From Trueperaceae bacterium (lineage in GTDB: Bacteria > Deinococcota > Deinococci > Deinococcales > Trueperaceae): a stretch of 64,000 nucleotides of DNA. Each line of letters starts with the position of its first letter. Positions within the stretch are counted from its first letter, which is position 1. The translations under genes were made by a program, and so were the position numbers. Below the pieces are notes generated by a model, which made no database searches, was not told the DNA's origin, and saw only the letters and a list, made by a program, of their open reading frames with translations. Where the stretch lies: assembly GCA_023954415.1 (NCBI GenBank), contig JAMLIB010000003.1, positions 62,001-126,000 on the forward strand, in the 5' to 3' direction. Below are positions 47,847 to 56,431 of the stretch, in pieces.

Positions 47847-48669
47847 AGCGGATCGGCCTGGTGCGCAAGTCTAGGCCAGCGGCAGAGCCGTTCCTGACCG
47901 ACGAGGCAGCACAGGCGCCGGCGGAGGCCCCCGCGCCCGCCGGATCGACGCCAAGGTCCGCAACCAAGGCATCGCCGACCGTCCGCAGCTCGGCCGCGGG
48001 TCTGGCTATCCCGAAGCCCTGCACATGGCTGACGCCAAGTGCCTGCAAGTCCACACTTACGGACGGCTCTTCAACACCCTCGGCGACGACTATCGGATAG
48101 CGATCGCAGAGGGACCGTACGAACCGACGGGCGCTCTCGCGCGCCTCGCCCGTCTGGTGAAGCGCGGCGTCGATGACGCTGCGGTCGATCTTGACCCCGT
48201 CGACCTTGGCGTCGAAACGCAGCCGCTCACGAAGATCGCCGGGCGCGACGTCGTCCAGGACGACCACCCCGCAGCGCTCACGCAGCAAGACCATCTGGCG
48301 CGCGAGGGCTCCCTGGTCGGCATGGCACTCCTCGGTCAACTCGACGTGCAACCGCGCCGTGATGCTCCTGAGCATGCCCTCGAGCACGAGGATGGTGCTC
48401 GGCAGCATGACCTGTTTGGGGCTCAGGTTGACCGACAGACGCGCTTCGGCGTTGGCGGCCAACACCTGCGCACCGCGTAGGAGGGTGAACTGCGTGAACT
48501 CCTCGATGCGCGCCTGAGACAACCAGTAAGGCAAGACCTCGAGCGGACCGCGCACGGTTCCGTCCGGGTGTTGCCACCGGACCAGCGCTTCGCACCACGG
48601 GCTTGCGCCCAGCGTTACGGGGGCGACCGGTTGGTAGAGGAAACGTAGATCTTCTAGACGTTGTCGCAT
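47845..48669 (-). CDS. EAL domain protein (c-di-GMP phosphodiesterase or receptor)
   Basis: Stand-alone EAL domain of 274 aa without sensor or GGDEF part. The metal and catalytic positions are mostly kept: E-A-L (27-29), "NLSPKQ", "VELTEE", "LDDVAPGD" (both Asp), "VKID", "AEGVEE" and "QGFGIARP". Loop 6, normally D-F-G-T-G-Y-S-S, reads D-V-A-P-G-D-L-R. Changes there often impair dimerisation and catalysis, so it may bind rather than cleave c-di-GMP. About 35 C-terminal residues are Ala/Gly-rich. A 48-codon secreted peptide gene lies 108 nt upstream on the same strand. Confidence 0.82.
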   Translation of the reverse strand: MRQRLEDLRFLYQPVAPVTLGASPWCEALVRWQHPDGTVRGPLEVLPYWLSQARIEEFTQFTLLRGAQVLAANAEARLSVNLSPKQVMLPSTILVLEGMLRSITARLHVELTEECHADQGALARQMVLLRERCGVVVLDDVAPGDLRERLRFDAKVDGVKIDRSVIDAALHQTGEARESARRFVRSLCDRYPIVVAEGVEEPSVSVDLQALGVSHVQGFGIARPAAELRTVGDALVADLGVDPAGAGASAGACAASSVRNGSAAGLDLRTRPIR

Positions 48670-48777
48670 GCTCAGGCTGACACTCGTTGCTCGACCCCGG
48701 GGCTTCAGGAACGTGGCTCTTCTGGACTGCTGTGTGCGTGTGACTACCGCTTGGGATGCGCCGCCAGGTGCGCTGGA

Positions 48778-48924
48778 CTAGCCGACGTCGTACTCGCCGG
48801 GCTGGTTGCTCGTCTGGGCGATGACGCTGTTGGTCGGGTGGTAGGCGGCGAAGCTGCCGATGGCGATGCCGGCCAGCGTGACGGTGAGGACGAGGGCAGT
48901 GGCGATGCTCTTGAGGTTGCGCAT
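48778..48924 (-). CDS. small secreted or membrane peptide, 48 aa
   Basis: A short gene with ATG at 48924 and AGGAGG about 9 nt upstream. The product starts "MRNLKSIATALVLTVTLAG", a signal-peptide or one-helix anchor, followed by about 25 residues containing Tyr-His-Pro and ending "NQPGEYDVG". No family is recognised. It shares strand and probably promoter with the EAL protein gene downstream. It may be a secreted peptide or a small membrane regulator. Confidence 0.6.
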   Translation of the reverse strand: MRNLKSIATALVLTVTLAGIAIGSFAAYHPTNSVIAQTSNQPGEYDVG

Positions 48925-48969
48925 GATAGGTAGCCTCCTATGGCCTTGAGGGGAAAGTTACTTCCAGGA

Positions 48970-49034
48970 GCGCTTCAAAGGCGCTTCACCCGGCGGAGCC
49001 CCCGCGGCCGCCCGCGCGAAGCGGGTGTGAAGCG
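48970..49034. promoter_or_regulatory. GCGCTTCA repeat cluster in a divergent promoter region
   Basis: GCGCTTCA occurs twice in direct orientation (48970-48977, 48981-48988), and its inverse TGAAGCG occurs at 49028-49034. CGCTTCACCCG and CGGGTGTGAAGCG can pair with a 2-nt bulge. The cluster lies between the divergent 48-aa and 65-aa genes and is a candidate regulator site for both. Confidence 0.4.
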
Positions 49035-49086
49035 GCGGACCCTTAGCCTGGGTCCAGTCGTCGAAGGACGAGAGGGAGATGGATCC

Positions 49087-49284
49087 ATGGAAAGACAAGA
49101 AGCCCTGCGTCTTCTGAATGCCAGCACAGCGTTCGAGTTCCTCGAAGACAAGGTCGTCCTTCGCGACGAGCGCTTGTTGGCGGCCGTCGCCGAGCTGAGG
49201 AGCCGTGAGGGGTACGCCCGGAACGCCGATCCCGCTTTCCTCCCGTACTCACCGGAACGGCGCGCATCACCCCGGCTCCTCTGA
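49087..49284 (+). CDS. small protein of unknown function, 65 aa
   Basis: A short gene with ATG at 49087 preceded by GAGGGAG. The product begins "MERQEALRLLNASTAFEFLE" and contains two probable helices (about residues 2-18 and 26-42), then a Pro/Arg-rich tail. There are no membrane segments. No family is recognised. It is followed by a hairpin (49335-49384) and a large SARP-like regulator. It may be a small partner protein. Confidence 0.5.
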   Translation: MERQEALRLLNASTAFEFLEDKVVLRDERLLAAVAELRSREGYARNADPAFLPYSPERRASPRLL

Positions 49285-49334
49285 CCGGATCCGGCCGCCA
49301 CGAACCGGCCACCATGGGCTGACGGCGGCGCGGT

Positions 49335-49423
49335 GGCAAGGCGGACGCGCCATACGCGCCGGACGCGTACAGTCCGGCCTTGCCTCGGCTCGTGCCCAAG
49401 AGTTTTAGGCGAGGGTCCGCCTA
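49335..49423. terminator. hairpin and TAGGCG palindrome before the SARP-like gene
   Basis: GGCAAGGCGGAC (49335-49346) pairs with GTCCGGCCTTGCC (49372-49384) with one bulge, a likely terminator of the 65-aa gene. A second palindrome TAGGCG-agggtc-CGCCTA (49406-49423) lies about 28 nt before the -10 box (TATCCT, 49451-49456) of the large regulator gene and could be an operator. Confidence 0.45.
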
Positions 49424-49461
49424 GCTGACCCACGTCCGTTCGCGCGTGGCTATCCTTAGAG

Positions 49462-51951
49462 GTGTGGCTACCTAGGCTGCTGACCGCCCTTGAGGCGGCG
49501 GACCGGCCCGTGCTCGCCACGGGCGGCGAGGAGTACGGTGTACCGTTCCTCGTCGCTGCCCTGCGAGAACGCTCCTCCGTGGCGTGGCTAGAGCTGGACC
49601 GCGGCACCCGTGGCGACGCGGTCGCGCAAGGCAACGCGCTCGCCAAGGCCGTCAACGCCACGCTCGGCACGTCGCTCCTGGCCGCCGCGCTCCCTTACTC
49701 CGCGCACCTCGCGGCCCTCAAGCATCACCGGGACGAGTTACTGCCGCTCTGGCTCGTGCTGACCACGGAGTCGGCCGCGGAGCCCGTCGTCGGCGCGCTG
49801 CTCGGGCTCGTCGAGGACGGCTACCGCGTACTGCTCGACCTGCGTGGTGAGGCCGCCGTGCCTCCGGAGCTCGCCGACCGCTGCGCCGTGCTCGGCCCCG
49901 ACGAACTGCGGGTTCCGTTGGCCGAGGCGGAGCTGCTCGTTCCGCGCGCAGTTGCCCCCGCCGAGCTCGCCGGGTTGTGGCGCTCGGCCGACGGTCGCTT
50001 CACGCCGCTCATCCAGCGGGCGCACCGGCTGGCCGGCCTGCCGGCGATCTCCGTGCCCGCCCCGACGGGCAGTCTCGTGCCGAAGGAGCAGGCGCAGCTC
50101 GTCGATGCCCCCCTCGCCGTCCAGGCGCTCAGGCGCGAGGGGGAGCTCATCGCGGCCCTCGAGCTCGCCACCCTCAAGGCGCCTGAGCTGGTCGACGACC
50201 TCCTGCGGCAGTCGGGCCCGCGCTTCCAGGAGGAGGGGCTGCTGCCAAGGCTGCACCTCCTCCTCTCGGCGCTACCCGAGGCGTACTCACGCAGCGAGCG
50301 TGTGCTCGAGTGGCGGCTGGTCGCCGCCCTGGCCGCCTCCGACCTCGCCGGGGTACTGCCGGACGTAGACGCACACTTGGCGGTGCACATCGCGCCCGAT
50401 CTCAGGGCCAGGCGCGCCGGGGCCATGCCGCGAGAGGACGGCTTCGCGCTGGCCAAGCAGGCCGTGGAGGCGCGCCGCACGCCGCTGACCTTGTGGCAGT
50501 ACGGCAGGTTGCATCCGGACGACGACGTCGCCCTGCAGGTCCTGCGCGAGTCCGTGCAACTGGCCGACGACGCCGGCACGCCTTTCGACCTGGTGCGCAA
50601 CGGCGGCATGCTCGTGGCGCGCCTCGCGCAGCAGGGCGACTACGGCCAGGCGGCGCGTTGGGCCAGGTGGGTGCTCGACGTGTTCGACAGGGGAGACGTC
50701 CGCGACGGCGCCAGGCGGCTGCAGGTCGTCAACGACTTGGCGATGGCCAGCATCATGACGGGCGACCTGGTCGGCGTGCGCAAGCTCCTCGAGAACGCGA
50801 CGGTGTTGGCGGAGGGCGGTCTGCCGCAGCTCGCCGCGCTGCTCAAGGGGACGCTCGCCGCCCTCGAGCTCGTAGAGGGTCGCCGGCTCGCTGCGCTCGC
50901 GCACGCGGAGGAGAACTACCGGACCAGCTCGCGCCGGACGCGCGCCCTGCACGGTTACGTGCTCGTGCGCGTGCTGCTCGAGCTCGAGGACTTCGAGGCC
51001 GCGCGGCGGGTCGCCGTCGACATAGGAGAGCTGGTCGACCCGACGCGGGCGCACGAGTGGGCCGTCTCCCGGCTCGTGCAGGGCATGGTGACCGCGGTGA
51101 TGGTGGCCGCCGGCGCCGCGGAGGACGCCGCCGACAGTGGTGGCGGTAGGCAGGCTGCGGCCGCCGACGACCTGCTGAGCGCGATCCTCGAGCCGTCCCT
51201 CACCGCGGAGCAGCGCCTGAGCGCCGTCCTCCACTACCTGTTGCTCGTGCCGGGGGCGGTCGCGAACCTGCCGGCCGCCACCGCCGAGCTGGCGGTGGCG
51301 TCCTCGGCCGCCGCCCTGCGGGTCGCCAGCGGCCCGGAGAAGCACTTCGCGTCCGTCTGGAACACCATCTCCAGGCCGCGCCCCGCGCTACACGTCACCC
51401 TGCTCGGCGAGCCGGAGGCCCGCTACCGGGGGAGCGCGCACGCGTTGCCGTTGCGCCTCGCGGAGGTCGTCTCGGCCCTGGTCCTCAACCGTGATGGCAT
51501 CGACCTGGAGGCGCTCAACGCCTATCTGGTGCCGGAAGGCAAGGAGCCGTTCACCAAGAGCGGGGTCCGCGGCATGATGACGAGGCTGAGGAAGTTCCTC
51601 CCCATATCGGACGCCCCCTACGGCTTCGCGGAACCGTTCTCAGCGGACGTGCTCGCGCTGCGGGGCCACCTCGCGAAGAACGAGGTGCGCCAGGCCGTCG
51701 CCCTCTACCGTTCCGGGCTCCTCCCGCGGAGCTCGGCGCCGGGCGTCGAGGAGGAGCGCCTGGCCTTGGAGGAGGAGCTGAGACAGGCCGTGCTCGAATC
51801 GGCCGATGCCGACGCCCTCTGTGAGCTGGCGGAGCGGCTGGGCGACGACCTGGAGTGCTGGGAGGCGGCCGAGAGGACGCTGCTGCGCGGCGACCCGCGC
51901 CTGACCGTGGCCCGGGCGCGCGTCAGGCGGTTGCGGCAGGCTTACCTCTGA
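49462..51951 (+). CDS. large SARP/BTAD-like transcriptional regulator without a working P-loop
   Basis: Protein of 829 aa built like MalT/SARP regulators. The position of the N-terminal NTPase P-loop reads "LATGGEEYGVPFLVAAL", lacking G-x-x-G-x-G-K-T, so ATP binding is unlikely. The middle (about 260-620) is rich in TPR-like helical repeats. The C-terminal part has a SARP-type winged helix ("LHVTLLGEPEARYRGSAHALPLRLAEVVSALVL"-like, "FTKSGVRGMMTRLRKFLP"-like) followed by a BTAD-like helical domain. A TATCCT box lies 5 nt before the GTG start, suggesting a leaderless message. Its target genes are unknown. A similar regulator lies at 62323-64000. Confidence 0.7.
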   Translation: MWLPRLLTALEAADRPVLATGGEEYGVPFLVAALRERSSVAWLELDRGTRGDAVAQGNALAKAVNATLGTSLLAAALPYSAHLAALKHHRDELLPLWLVLTTESAAEPVVGALLGLVEDGYRVLLDLRGEAAVPPELADRCAVLGPDELRVPLAEAELLVPRAVAPAELAGLWRSADGRFTPLIQRAHRLAGLPAISVPAPTGSLVPKEQAQLVDAPLAVQALRREGELIAALELATLKAPELVDDLLRQSGPRFQEEGLLPRLHLLLSALPEAYSRSERVLEWRLVAALAASDLAGVLPDVDAHLAVHIAPDLRARRAGAMPREDGFALAKQAVEARRTPLTLWQYGRLHPDDDVALQVLRESVQLADDAGTPFDLVRNGGMLVARLAQQGDYGQAARWARWVLDVFDRGDVRDGARRLQVVNDLAMASIMTGDLVGVRKLLENATVLAEGGLPQLAALLKGTLAALELVEGRRLAALAHAEENYRTSSRRTRALHGYVLVRVLLELEDFEAARRVAVDIGELVDPTRAHEWAVSRLVQGMVTAVMVAAGAAEDAADSGGGRQAAAADDLLSAILEPSLTAEQRLSAVLHYLLLVPGAVANLPAATAELAVASSAAALRVASGPEKHFASVWNTISRPRPALHVTLLGEPEARYRGSAHALPLRLAEVVSALVLNRDGIDLEALNAYLVPEGKEPFTKSGVRGMMTRLRKFLPISDAPYGFAEPFSADVLALRGHLAKNEVRQAVALYRSGLLPRSSAPGVEEERLALEEELRQAVLESADADALCELAERLGDDLECWEAAERTLLRGDPRLTVARARVRRLRQAYL

Positions 51952-52005
51952 ACATGGGCGCTTGAACATGGCCGCTTCCACGGCGGCGCCGGCCGGTGGA
52001 CCGGC

Positions 52006-53718
52006 TCACACGCTCTGCGCCCTATGCAGCACGCTGTACAGCCCGCCTTGGGCGAGGAGCTCGCCATGCGTGCCCTGCTCGGCCACGCCGGTCTCGTCGA
52101 CCACCACGATGCGATCGGCGTCCTTGATCGTGGCGAGGCGGTGGGCGATGACGAGGGTGGTGCGCCCGACGGCCAGCTCCATGAGCGACTGCTGGATGGC
52201 GCGCTCCGTCTGCGTGTCGAGCGCGGACGTCGCCTCGTCGAGGATGAGGATGGGCGGGTTCTTAAGGAAGATGCGGGCGATGGCGAGGCGCTGCTTCTGG
52301 CCGCCCGAGAGCTTCACACCGCGTTCGCCGATGACGGTGTCGAGCCCGTTGGGCAGCTCGGCGATCAGCTCGTCGAGGCGCGCTCGCCGCGCCGCCGCCA
52401 TGATCTCGGCCTCAGAGGCGCCGAGCTTGCCGTAGGCGATGTTCTCGCGGATGGTGCCCGCGAAGAGGAACACGTCCTGCTGCACTATCCCGATCTGGCG
52501 CCTGAGGCTGGCGAGCGTCATGTCGCGCACGTCGATGCCGTCGACGGTGATGCGCCCGGCGGTCGGCTCGTAGAAGCGCGGCAGCAGCGAGCAGAGCGTC
52601 GTCTTGCCCGCGCCGGAAGGCCCGACGAACGCGACGGTCTGGCCGGCGGCGATGCTCAGGTCGATGTTCTCGAGCACCGCCTTGCCGCGCGCGTACCCGA
52701 ATGACACGCCCTCGTAACGGATGTCGCCGCGCGAGCCGGTCACGTCGACGGCCCCGGGGCGGTCGACGATGTCGGGGCGCGTGTCGATCAGCTCCGTGTA
52801 GCGCCTGAAGCCGGCGATGCCCTTCGGGTAGGTCTCGATCACGGCGTTGATCTTCTCGAGCGGCCTGAAGAACACGCCGACGAGGAGGATGAAGGCCACG
52901 AACCCGCCGTTGGAGAGCGTGCCGTTCACGACGAAGTAGCTCCCGGCCACCATCACGATCAGCTGCGTGAAGCGCATGCTCAGGTACGAGAACGCGTTGG
53001 TGGCGGCCATGATGCGGTACGCCTCGAGCTTCGTCGTGCGGTAGGCGTGGTTGTCGTGGGAGAAGAGCTCCCGCTCATGGTCCTCGTTGGCGAACGCCTG
53101 CACGACGCGGATGCCGCCGACGTTCTCCTCGATGCGTCCGTTGAACGCCCCTACCCGGTCGTAGATGGCGCGCCAGTTCTGCGTCATGCGGCCGCCGTAG
53201 CGCACGGTGAACCAGCCCGTGAACGGCACGACGGCCAGCGTGATGAAGGCGAGGGGCACGCTCACGGTGAACATGAGGATGAACGCGCCGATGAGGGTCA
53301 TGATCGCGATGAAGAGGTCCTCGGGACCGTGGTGCGCGACCTCGCCGATCTCCTCGAGGTCCTTCGTGAGCCGCGCGACCAGGTGCCCCGTCTTCTGCTC
53401 GTCGTAGTAGCCGAACGAGAGCTTCTGCAGGTGATCGAACGCGTTGCGGCGCATGTCGGTCTCGATGTTGATGCCGAGCATGTGCCCCCAGTACGTGACC
53501 GTCGCCATGAGGCCGGTGTTCAACAGGTACACGAGGGCGAGCGCCCCGGCCGCGAACGCGATGGACACCCAGTGCCCCGTCGGCAGGAGCCGGTCGATGA
53601 AGACCTGCACCGCGAGGGGGAAAGCGAGCTCCAGCACGCCGGAGACGACGGCGCTCGTGAAATCGAGTGCGAACAGGCCCCTATACGGGGCGTAGTACGA
53701 GAAGAAACGCCGCAGCAC
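52006..53718 (-). CDS. ABC exporter half-transporter (permease-ATPase fusion)
   Basis: Exporter of 570 aa that acts as a dimer. Six N-terminal helices (residues about 15-310, "LRRFFSYYAPYRGLFALDF" at the start) are followed by an ATPase with Walker A GPSGAGKT, signature "LSGGQKQRLAIARIFL", Walker B "ILILDEATSALD" and switch His in "VIAHRLATI". It is of the MsbA/LmrA/BmrA type for lipids or drugs. A TAGCAT box (53725-53730, minus strand) lies 6 nt before the GTG start. It stands alone; the next minus-strand gene upstream is DinB, which ends 30 nt away. Confidence 0.9.
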   Translation of the reverse strand: MLRRFFSYYAPYRGLFALDFTSAVVSGVLELAFPLAVQVFIDRLLPTGHWVSIAFAAGALALVYLLNTGLMATVTYWGHMLGINIETDMRRNAFDHLQKLSFGYYDEQKTGHLVARLTKDLEEIGEVAHHGPEDLFIAIMTLIGAFILMFTVSVPLAFITLAVVPFTGWFTVRYGGRMTQNWRAIYDRVGAFNGRIEENVGGIRVVQAFANEDHERELFSHDNHAYRTTKLEAYRIMAATNAFSYLSMRFTQLIVMVAGSYFVVNGTLSNGGFVAFILLVGVFFRPLEKINAVIETYPKGIAGFRRYTELIDTRPDIVDRPGAVDVTGSRGDIRYEGVSFGYARGKAVLENIDLSIAAGQTVAFVGPSGAGKTTLCSLLPRFYEPTAGRITVDGIDVRDMTLASLRRQIGIVQQDVFLFAGTIRENIAYGKLGASEAEIMAAARRARLDELIAELPNGLDTVIGERGVKLSGGQKQRLAIARIFLKNPPILILDEATSALDTQTERAIQQSLMELAVGRTTLVIAHRLATIKDADRIVVVDETGVAEQGTHGELLAQGGLYSVLHRAQSV

Positions 53719-53747
53719 CCGAAGATGCTACAGGAGCCGGGGCCCTC

Positions 53748-54215
53748 TCAACGTTCGTAGAAGGCCGGGGGCTCGACGCCGAGGGCGCGTAGGTAGACGT
53801 AGCCCTGGCCGCGATGGTGGATCTCGTTGTCGATGATGTAGTGAAGAAGCCAGTTCACCTTCCCGGCGAACATGCCGAAGGCGACGTCTTCCTCCTCGAA
53901 GCGTTCTGGCGGGATCTGCGGCCACAACTCGGCGATGCGCCGCGAGTCGTCGTCCCACTTCTCGAGCATCTCGGCTTTCGACTTGGGCAGCTCAGTCTTG
54001 TAGGTCGGCCACTCGCGCGTGACCGCGCCCTCGACCGTCGGCACCGCCATGGTGATCATCTCGCCGGCCAGGTCGGCGAACGTGCGCATGCCGCCCAGCG
54101 AGTAGGTGTAGAGCTGGTCCTCCGGGAAGGCCTCGATGACTCGGCGCGTCAGCCTGCGGTGGCCGAGCCAGTGCTCCAGCATCGCGCTCGCGGTCAGGAA
54201 AACGGGTTCGTCCAT
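53748..54215 (-). CDS. DinB family protein
   Basis: Four-helix-bundle protein of 155 aa with the putative metal-site histidines of the DinB/YfiT family: one in "EHWLGHRRL" (N-terminal helix) and the pair in "IIDNEIHHRGQGYVYLR". These proteins are thought to be metal-dependent thiol transferases or hydrolases (the group includes bacillithiol/mycothiol-type S-transferases). The start is supported by a TAGAGT -10 box (54222-54227, minus strand) 6 nt upstream of ATG. Its start region overlaps the promoter of divergent azlC. Confidence 0.85.
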   Translation of the reverse strand: MDEPVFLTASAMLEHWLGHRRLTRRVIEAFPEDQLYTYSLGGMRTFADLAGEMITMAVPTVEGAVTREWPTYKTELPKSKAEMLEKWDDDSRRIAELWPQIPPERFEEEDVAFGMFAGKVNWLLHYIIDNEIHHRGQGYVYLRALGVEPPAFYER

Positions 54216-54252
54216 GGCAGCACTCTATACGCTCGCGCTACGCTTGGCGCTC

Positions 54253-55020
54253 GTGAGCTCACCGGCCCAGCGACCGCGGTTCGGCGGCGGCCTCGCCGCC
54301 AGCCTCCCCATCGCACTGGCGTACTTCCCGGTCGCCGTCTCGTTCGGGGTGGCGGGCGCCAAGGCAGGGTTCACGTTCGCCGAGACGACCTTCATGTCCG
54401 TCGTCATCTACGCGGGCGCGAGCCAGTTCCTGGCGCTCGCCCTGCTCGCCGGCGGCGCCGCGCCGCTCCTCGCCGTCGTGTCGCTGCTGGCCATGAACGC
54501 GCGTCACTTGCTCTACGCGCCCGCCTTGCTCAACCGGGTACGCGCCGTGGCGGGCGCGGGCGAGCACGGCGTGGCGCCAGGCCGCGACGGTGGTGGGGCG
54601 CGGCGGCGGCTGCGCTGGTCGTGGCTCTGGGCGCACGGCCTGACGGACGAGGTGTTCGCCTCCGCCTTGGGGCGGTTGGCGGCCAACAGGGGCGGCGGCT
54701 GGAGCGAGGCGTGGCAGGTCGGGATCGGGATGGGGGCCTACCTGGCCTGGGTATCGGGGACCGTCGTCGGCGCCGTGCTTGGCGGCGGGGCGTTCGAGCG
54801 CTGGCCGGCCGTGGACGCGGCGCTCGCCTTCCTGATGCCCGCCCTGTTCCTCTCGCTCCTCCTCGCGATGGTCCAGAGGCGCCATTGGCCCGTCGTGGCC
54901 GCCGCGGTGGGCGCGTTCGCGCTCGGCAGCGCCCTCCTCTCGCCGAGCAGCGGCATCCTCCTTGGCATGGTTGCGGGCGGGTTGGCGGGCGCCTTCGGCG
55001 CGCGCGGGGGCGACGGATGA
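54253..55020 (+). CDS. azlC: branched-chain amino acid exporter subunit AzlC
   Basis: Large subunit of the AzlCD exporter, 255 aa, with about seven helices. Family features are "PIALAYFPVAVSFGVAG" at the N terminus, "TTFMSVVIYAGASQFLALALL"-like and "LLAMNARHLLYAPALL". A loop of about 30 basic residues (105-135) is longer than usual. The GTG at 54253 is preferred over an ATG at 54214, because the latter lies inside the divergent dinB start codon and a TACGCT box precedes 54253 by 8 nt. The stop overlaps azlD by 4 nt (ATGA). Confidence 0.85.
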   Translation: MSSPAQRPRFGGGLAASLPIALAYFPVAVSFGVAGAKAGFTFAETTFMSVVIYAGASQFLALALLAGGAAPLLAVVSLLAMNARHLLYAPALLNRVRAVAGAGEHGVAPGRDGGGARRRLRWSWLWAHGLTDEVFASALGRLAANRGGGWSEAWQVGIGMGAYLAWVSGTVVGAVLGGGAFERWPAVDAALAFLMPALFLSLLLAMVQRRHWPVVAAAVGAFALGSALLSPSSGILLGMVAGGLAGAFGARGGDG

Positions 55021-55373
55021 CGCTCGGTTACGTCCTGGTATGCGTCGCCGTGGGGGTTGGCACGTACCTCTTCCGGTACCTTCCCACCCGACTCGGCGCC
55101 AAGGCTGCCGGCGGCCGGTACCTGCGCGGCCCACTGGGCGCGTTCCTCGCCAACGTCGGCGTAGCCGCCGTGGCCGCCCTCCTCGCCGCGGCGCTCGAGC
55201 CGTTCTCGACGGCCGCGTGGCGCTCCGGCGACATGCGCTCGGCCGTCGCCGCGGCGGTCGGCCTGGCCGTGACGTTCGGCGCGTTCCGCTGGCGTAAGGA
55301 CGTGGCCGTGGCCACCCTGCTCGGGGCCTTGGCCTACGGGGTCGTGTGGCGGGTGCTCGGGTCGGTCGGGTAG
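55017..55373 (+). CDS. azlD: branched-chain amino acid exporter subunit AzlD
   Basis: Small membrane subunit, 118 aa, with four helices and the AzlD start "YVLVCVAVGVGTYLFRYLPT" (the conserved T-x-x-x-R motif). It is translationally coupled to azlC. Together they export branched-chain amino acids or analogues. Confidence 0.85.
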   Translation: MTLGYVLVCVAVGVGTYLFRYLPTRLGAKAAGGRYLRGPLGAFLANVGVAAVAALLAAALEPFSTAAWRSGDMRSAVAAAVGLAVTFGAFRWRKDVAVATLLGALAYGVVWRVLGSVG

Positions 55374-55375
55374 GG

Positions 55376-55672
55376 CTAGATCGCCATGAACGGGTTGACG
55401 ATGTGCAGGCCGTCCACGTTCTGGCCGTGCTGTAACTCTTCCGACCACAGCTCACGGCAGCCCGAGAGCTTCGCGGTCGCTACGATCGCGGCGTCCCAGT
55501 AAGATCGCTTGAAGCGTTGTCGCAGGGCCAAGGCCGCTCGGACGAGGTCGAGGTCGACAGCGTGAACGGGGAAGCGGGTCCACGACTCGATGGCGACGTC
55601 ACGCTTCGGCCGTTCCGCCGGCGCGGTACCGATGGAGTACAGCAGGACGTTCGCGTCGAGGAAGCGGCTCAC
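55376..55672 (-). CDS. PIN-domain (VapC-like) protein with an internal deletion
   Basis: A 98-aa protein from a GTG start that reads in frame throughout. Both ends match ~135-aa VapC toxins: "MSRFLDANVLLYSIGT" with Asp6, then "SYWDAAIVATAKLSG" with Asp60 and the end "SEELQHGQNVDGLHIVNPF". About 40 residues that normally follow the first helix, including the acidic residue of the "NEF" helix, are missing between residues 31 and 33. The active site is therefore incomplete. No antitoxin gene lies upstream in the 85 bp before the start or overlaps it. It is probably an inactive relic. Confidence 0.7.
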   Translation of the reverse strand: MSRFLDANVLLYSIGTAPAERPKRDVAIESWTRFPVHAVDLDLVRAALALRQRFKRSYWDAAIVATAKLSGCRELWSEELQHGQNVDGLHIVNPFMAI

Positions 55673-55761
55673 CCGTCTCTCGCGCTCGACGACCGCCCCG
55701 AACCGCCGACCACGGGACAGCCCAAACCGAACCTACATACACCCCAAGTACCATCCGGACC

Positions 55762-56391
55762 ATGACCCCACTCAAGCGCCTCACCAGACTGCTCCTGACC
55801 GTGCTCGCGACCGCCGCCTTCGCCGTGCCCGCCGCCCTCGCGGCGCCCGTCGAGTACGTCCTCGACCCCACCGCCAGCCAGGCCAGCTTCCTCATCGGCG
55901 AGAACCTCCTCGGCCGCGAGAACACGGCCGTCGGCACCACCAACGTCGTGACGGGCGGAGTGAGCATCGATGGCGACGACCCCACCGCCCTGTCGTTCCA
56001 GGTCTTCACGGTCGACGTCAGCACGGTGACGACCGACGACCGCATGCGAGACGGTCAGATCCGCAACAACATCCTGCAGACGAACCGCGCCGGCAACGCC
56101 ACCGTCACCTTCGCCCCGGCCTCCGTCGAGGGCCTGGAGCTGCCGCTCGTGGCGGGGACGACGCAGACCGTCCGGCTGACGGGCGACCTGACCATCAAGG
56201 GCGTGACGAGGACAGTGGTGTTCGACCTCGACCTCGAGGTCGTCTCGGACGGCGAGCTGCGCGGCACCGCCTCGACCGTGGTGAAGCTGACGGACTTCGA
56301 CATCTCCGTGCCGCGGGTGCCCCTGGTCGCCAGGGTCGACGAGGACGTCCAGCTCGTGCTCGACTTCAGGCTGGTGGCGGGGGAGGAGTGA
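55762..56391 (+). CDS. yceI: YceI family periplasmic protein
   Basis: Secreted lipocalin-like protein of 209 aa that binds a polyisoprenoid or similar hydrophobic molecule. The signal peptide (basic n-region, cleavage near "AALAAP") is followed by the YceI pattern: "EYVLDPTASQASFLIGENL", "VTTDDRMRDGQIRNNIL" and "VRLTGDLTIKGVTRTVVFDLDL"-like. The TACCAT box (55749-55754) lies 7 nt before the ATG, fitting a leaderless message. It stands alone, convergent with the TRIC-type channel gene. Confidence 0.9.
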   Translation: MTPLKRLTRLLLTVLATAAFAVPAALAAPVEYVLDPTASQASFLIGENLLGRENTAVGTTNVVTGGVSIDGDDPTALSFQVFTVDVSTVTTDDRMRDGQIRNNILQTNRAGNATVTFAPASVEGLELPLVAGTTQTVRLTGDLTIKGVTRTVVFDLDLEVVSDGELRGTASTVVKLTDFDISVPRVPLVARVDEDVQLVLDFRLVAGEE

Positions 56392-56431
56392 GGGAGCGCC
56401 AGGCCCGGGTGCGCCCGCGGCGGCGGCCGTT

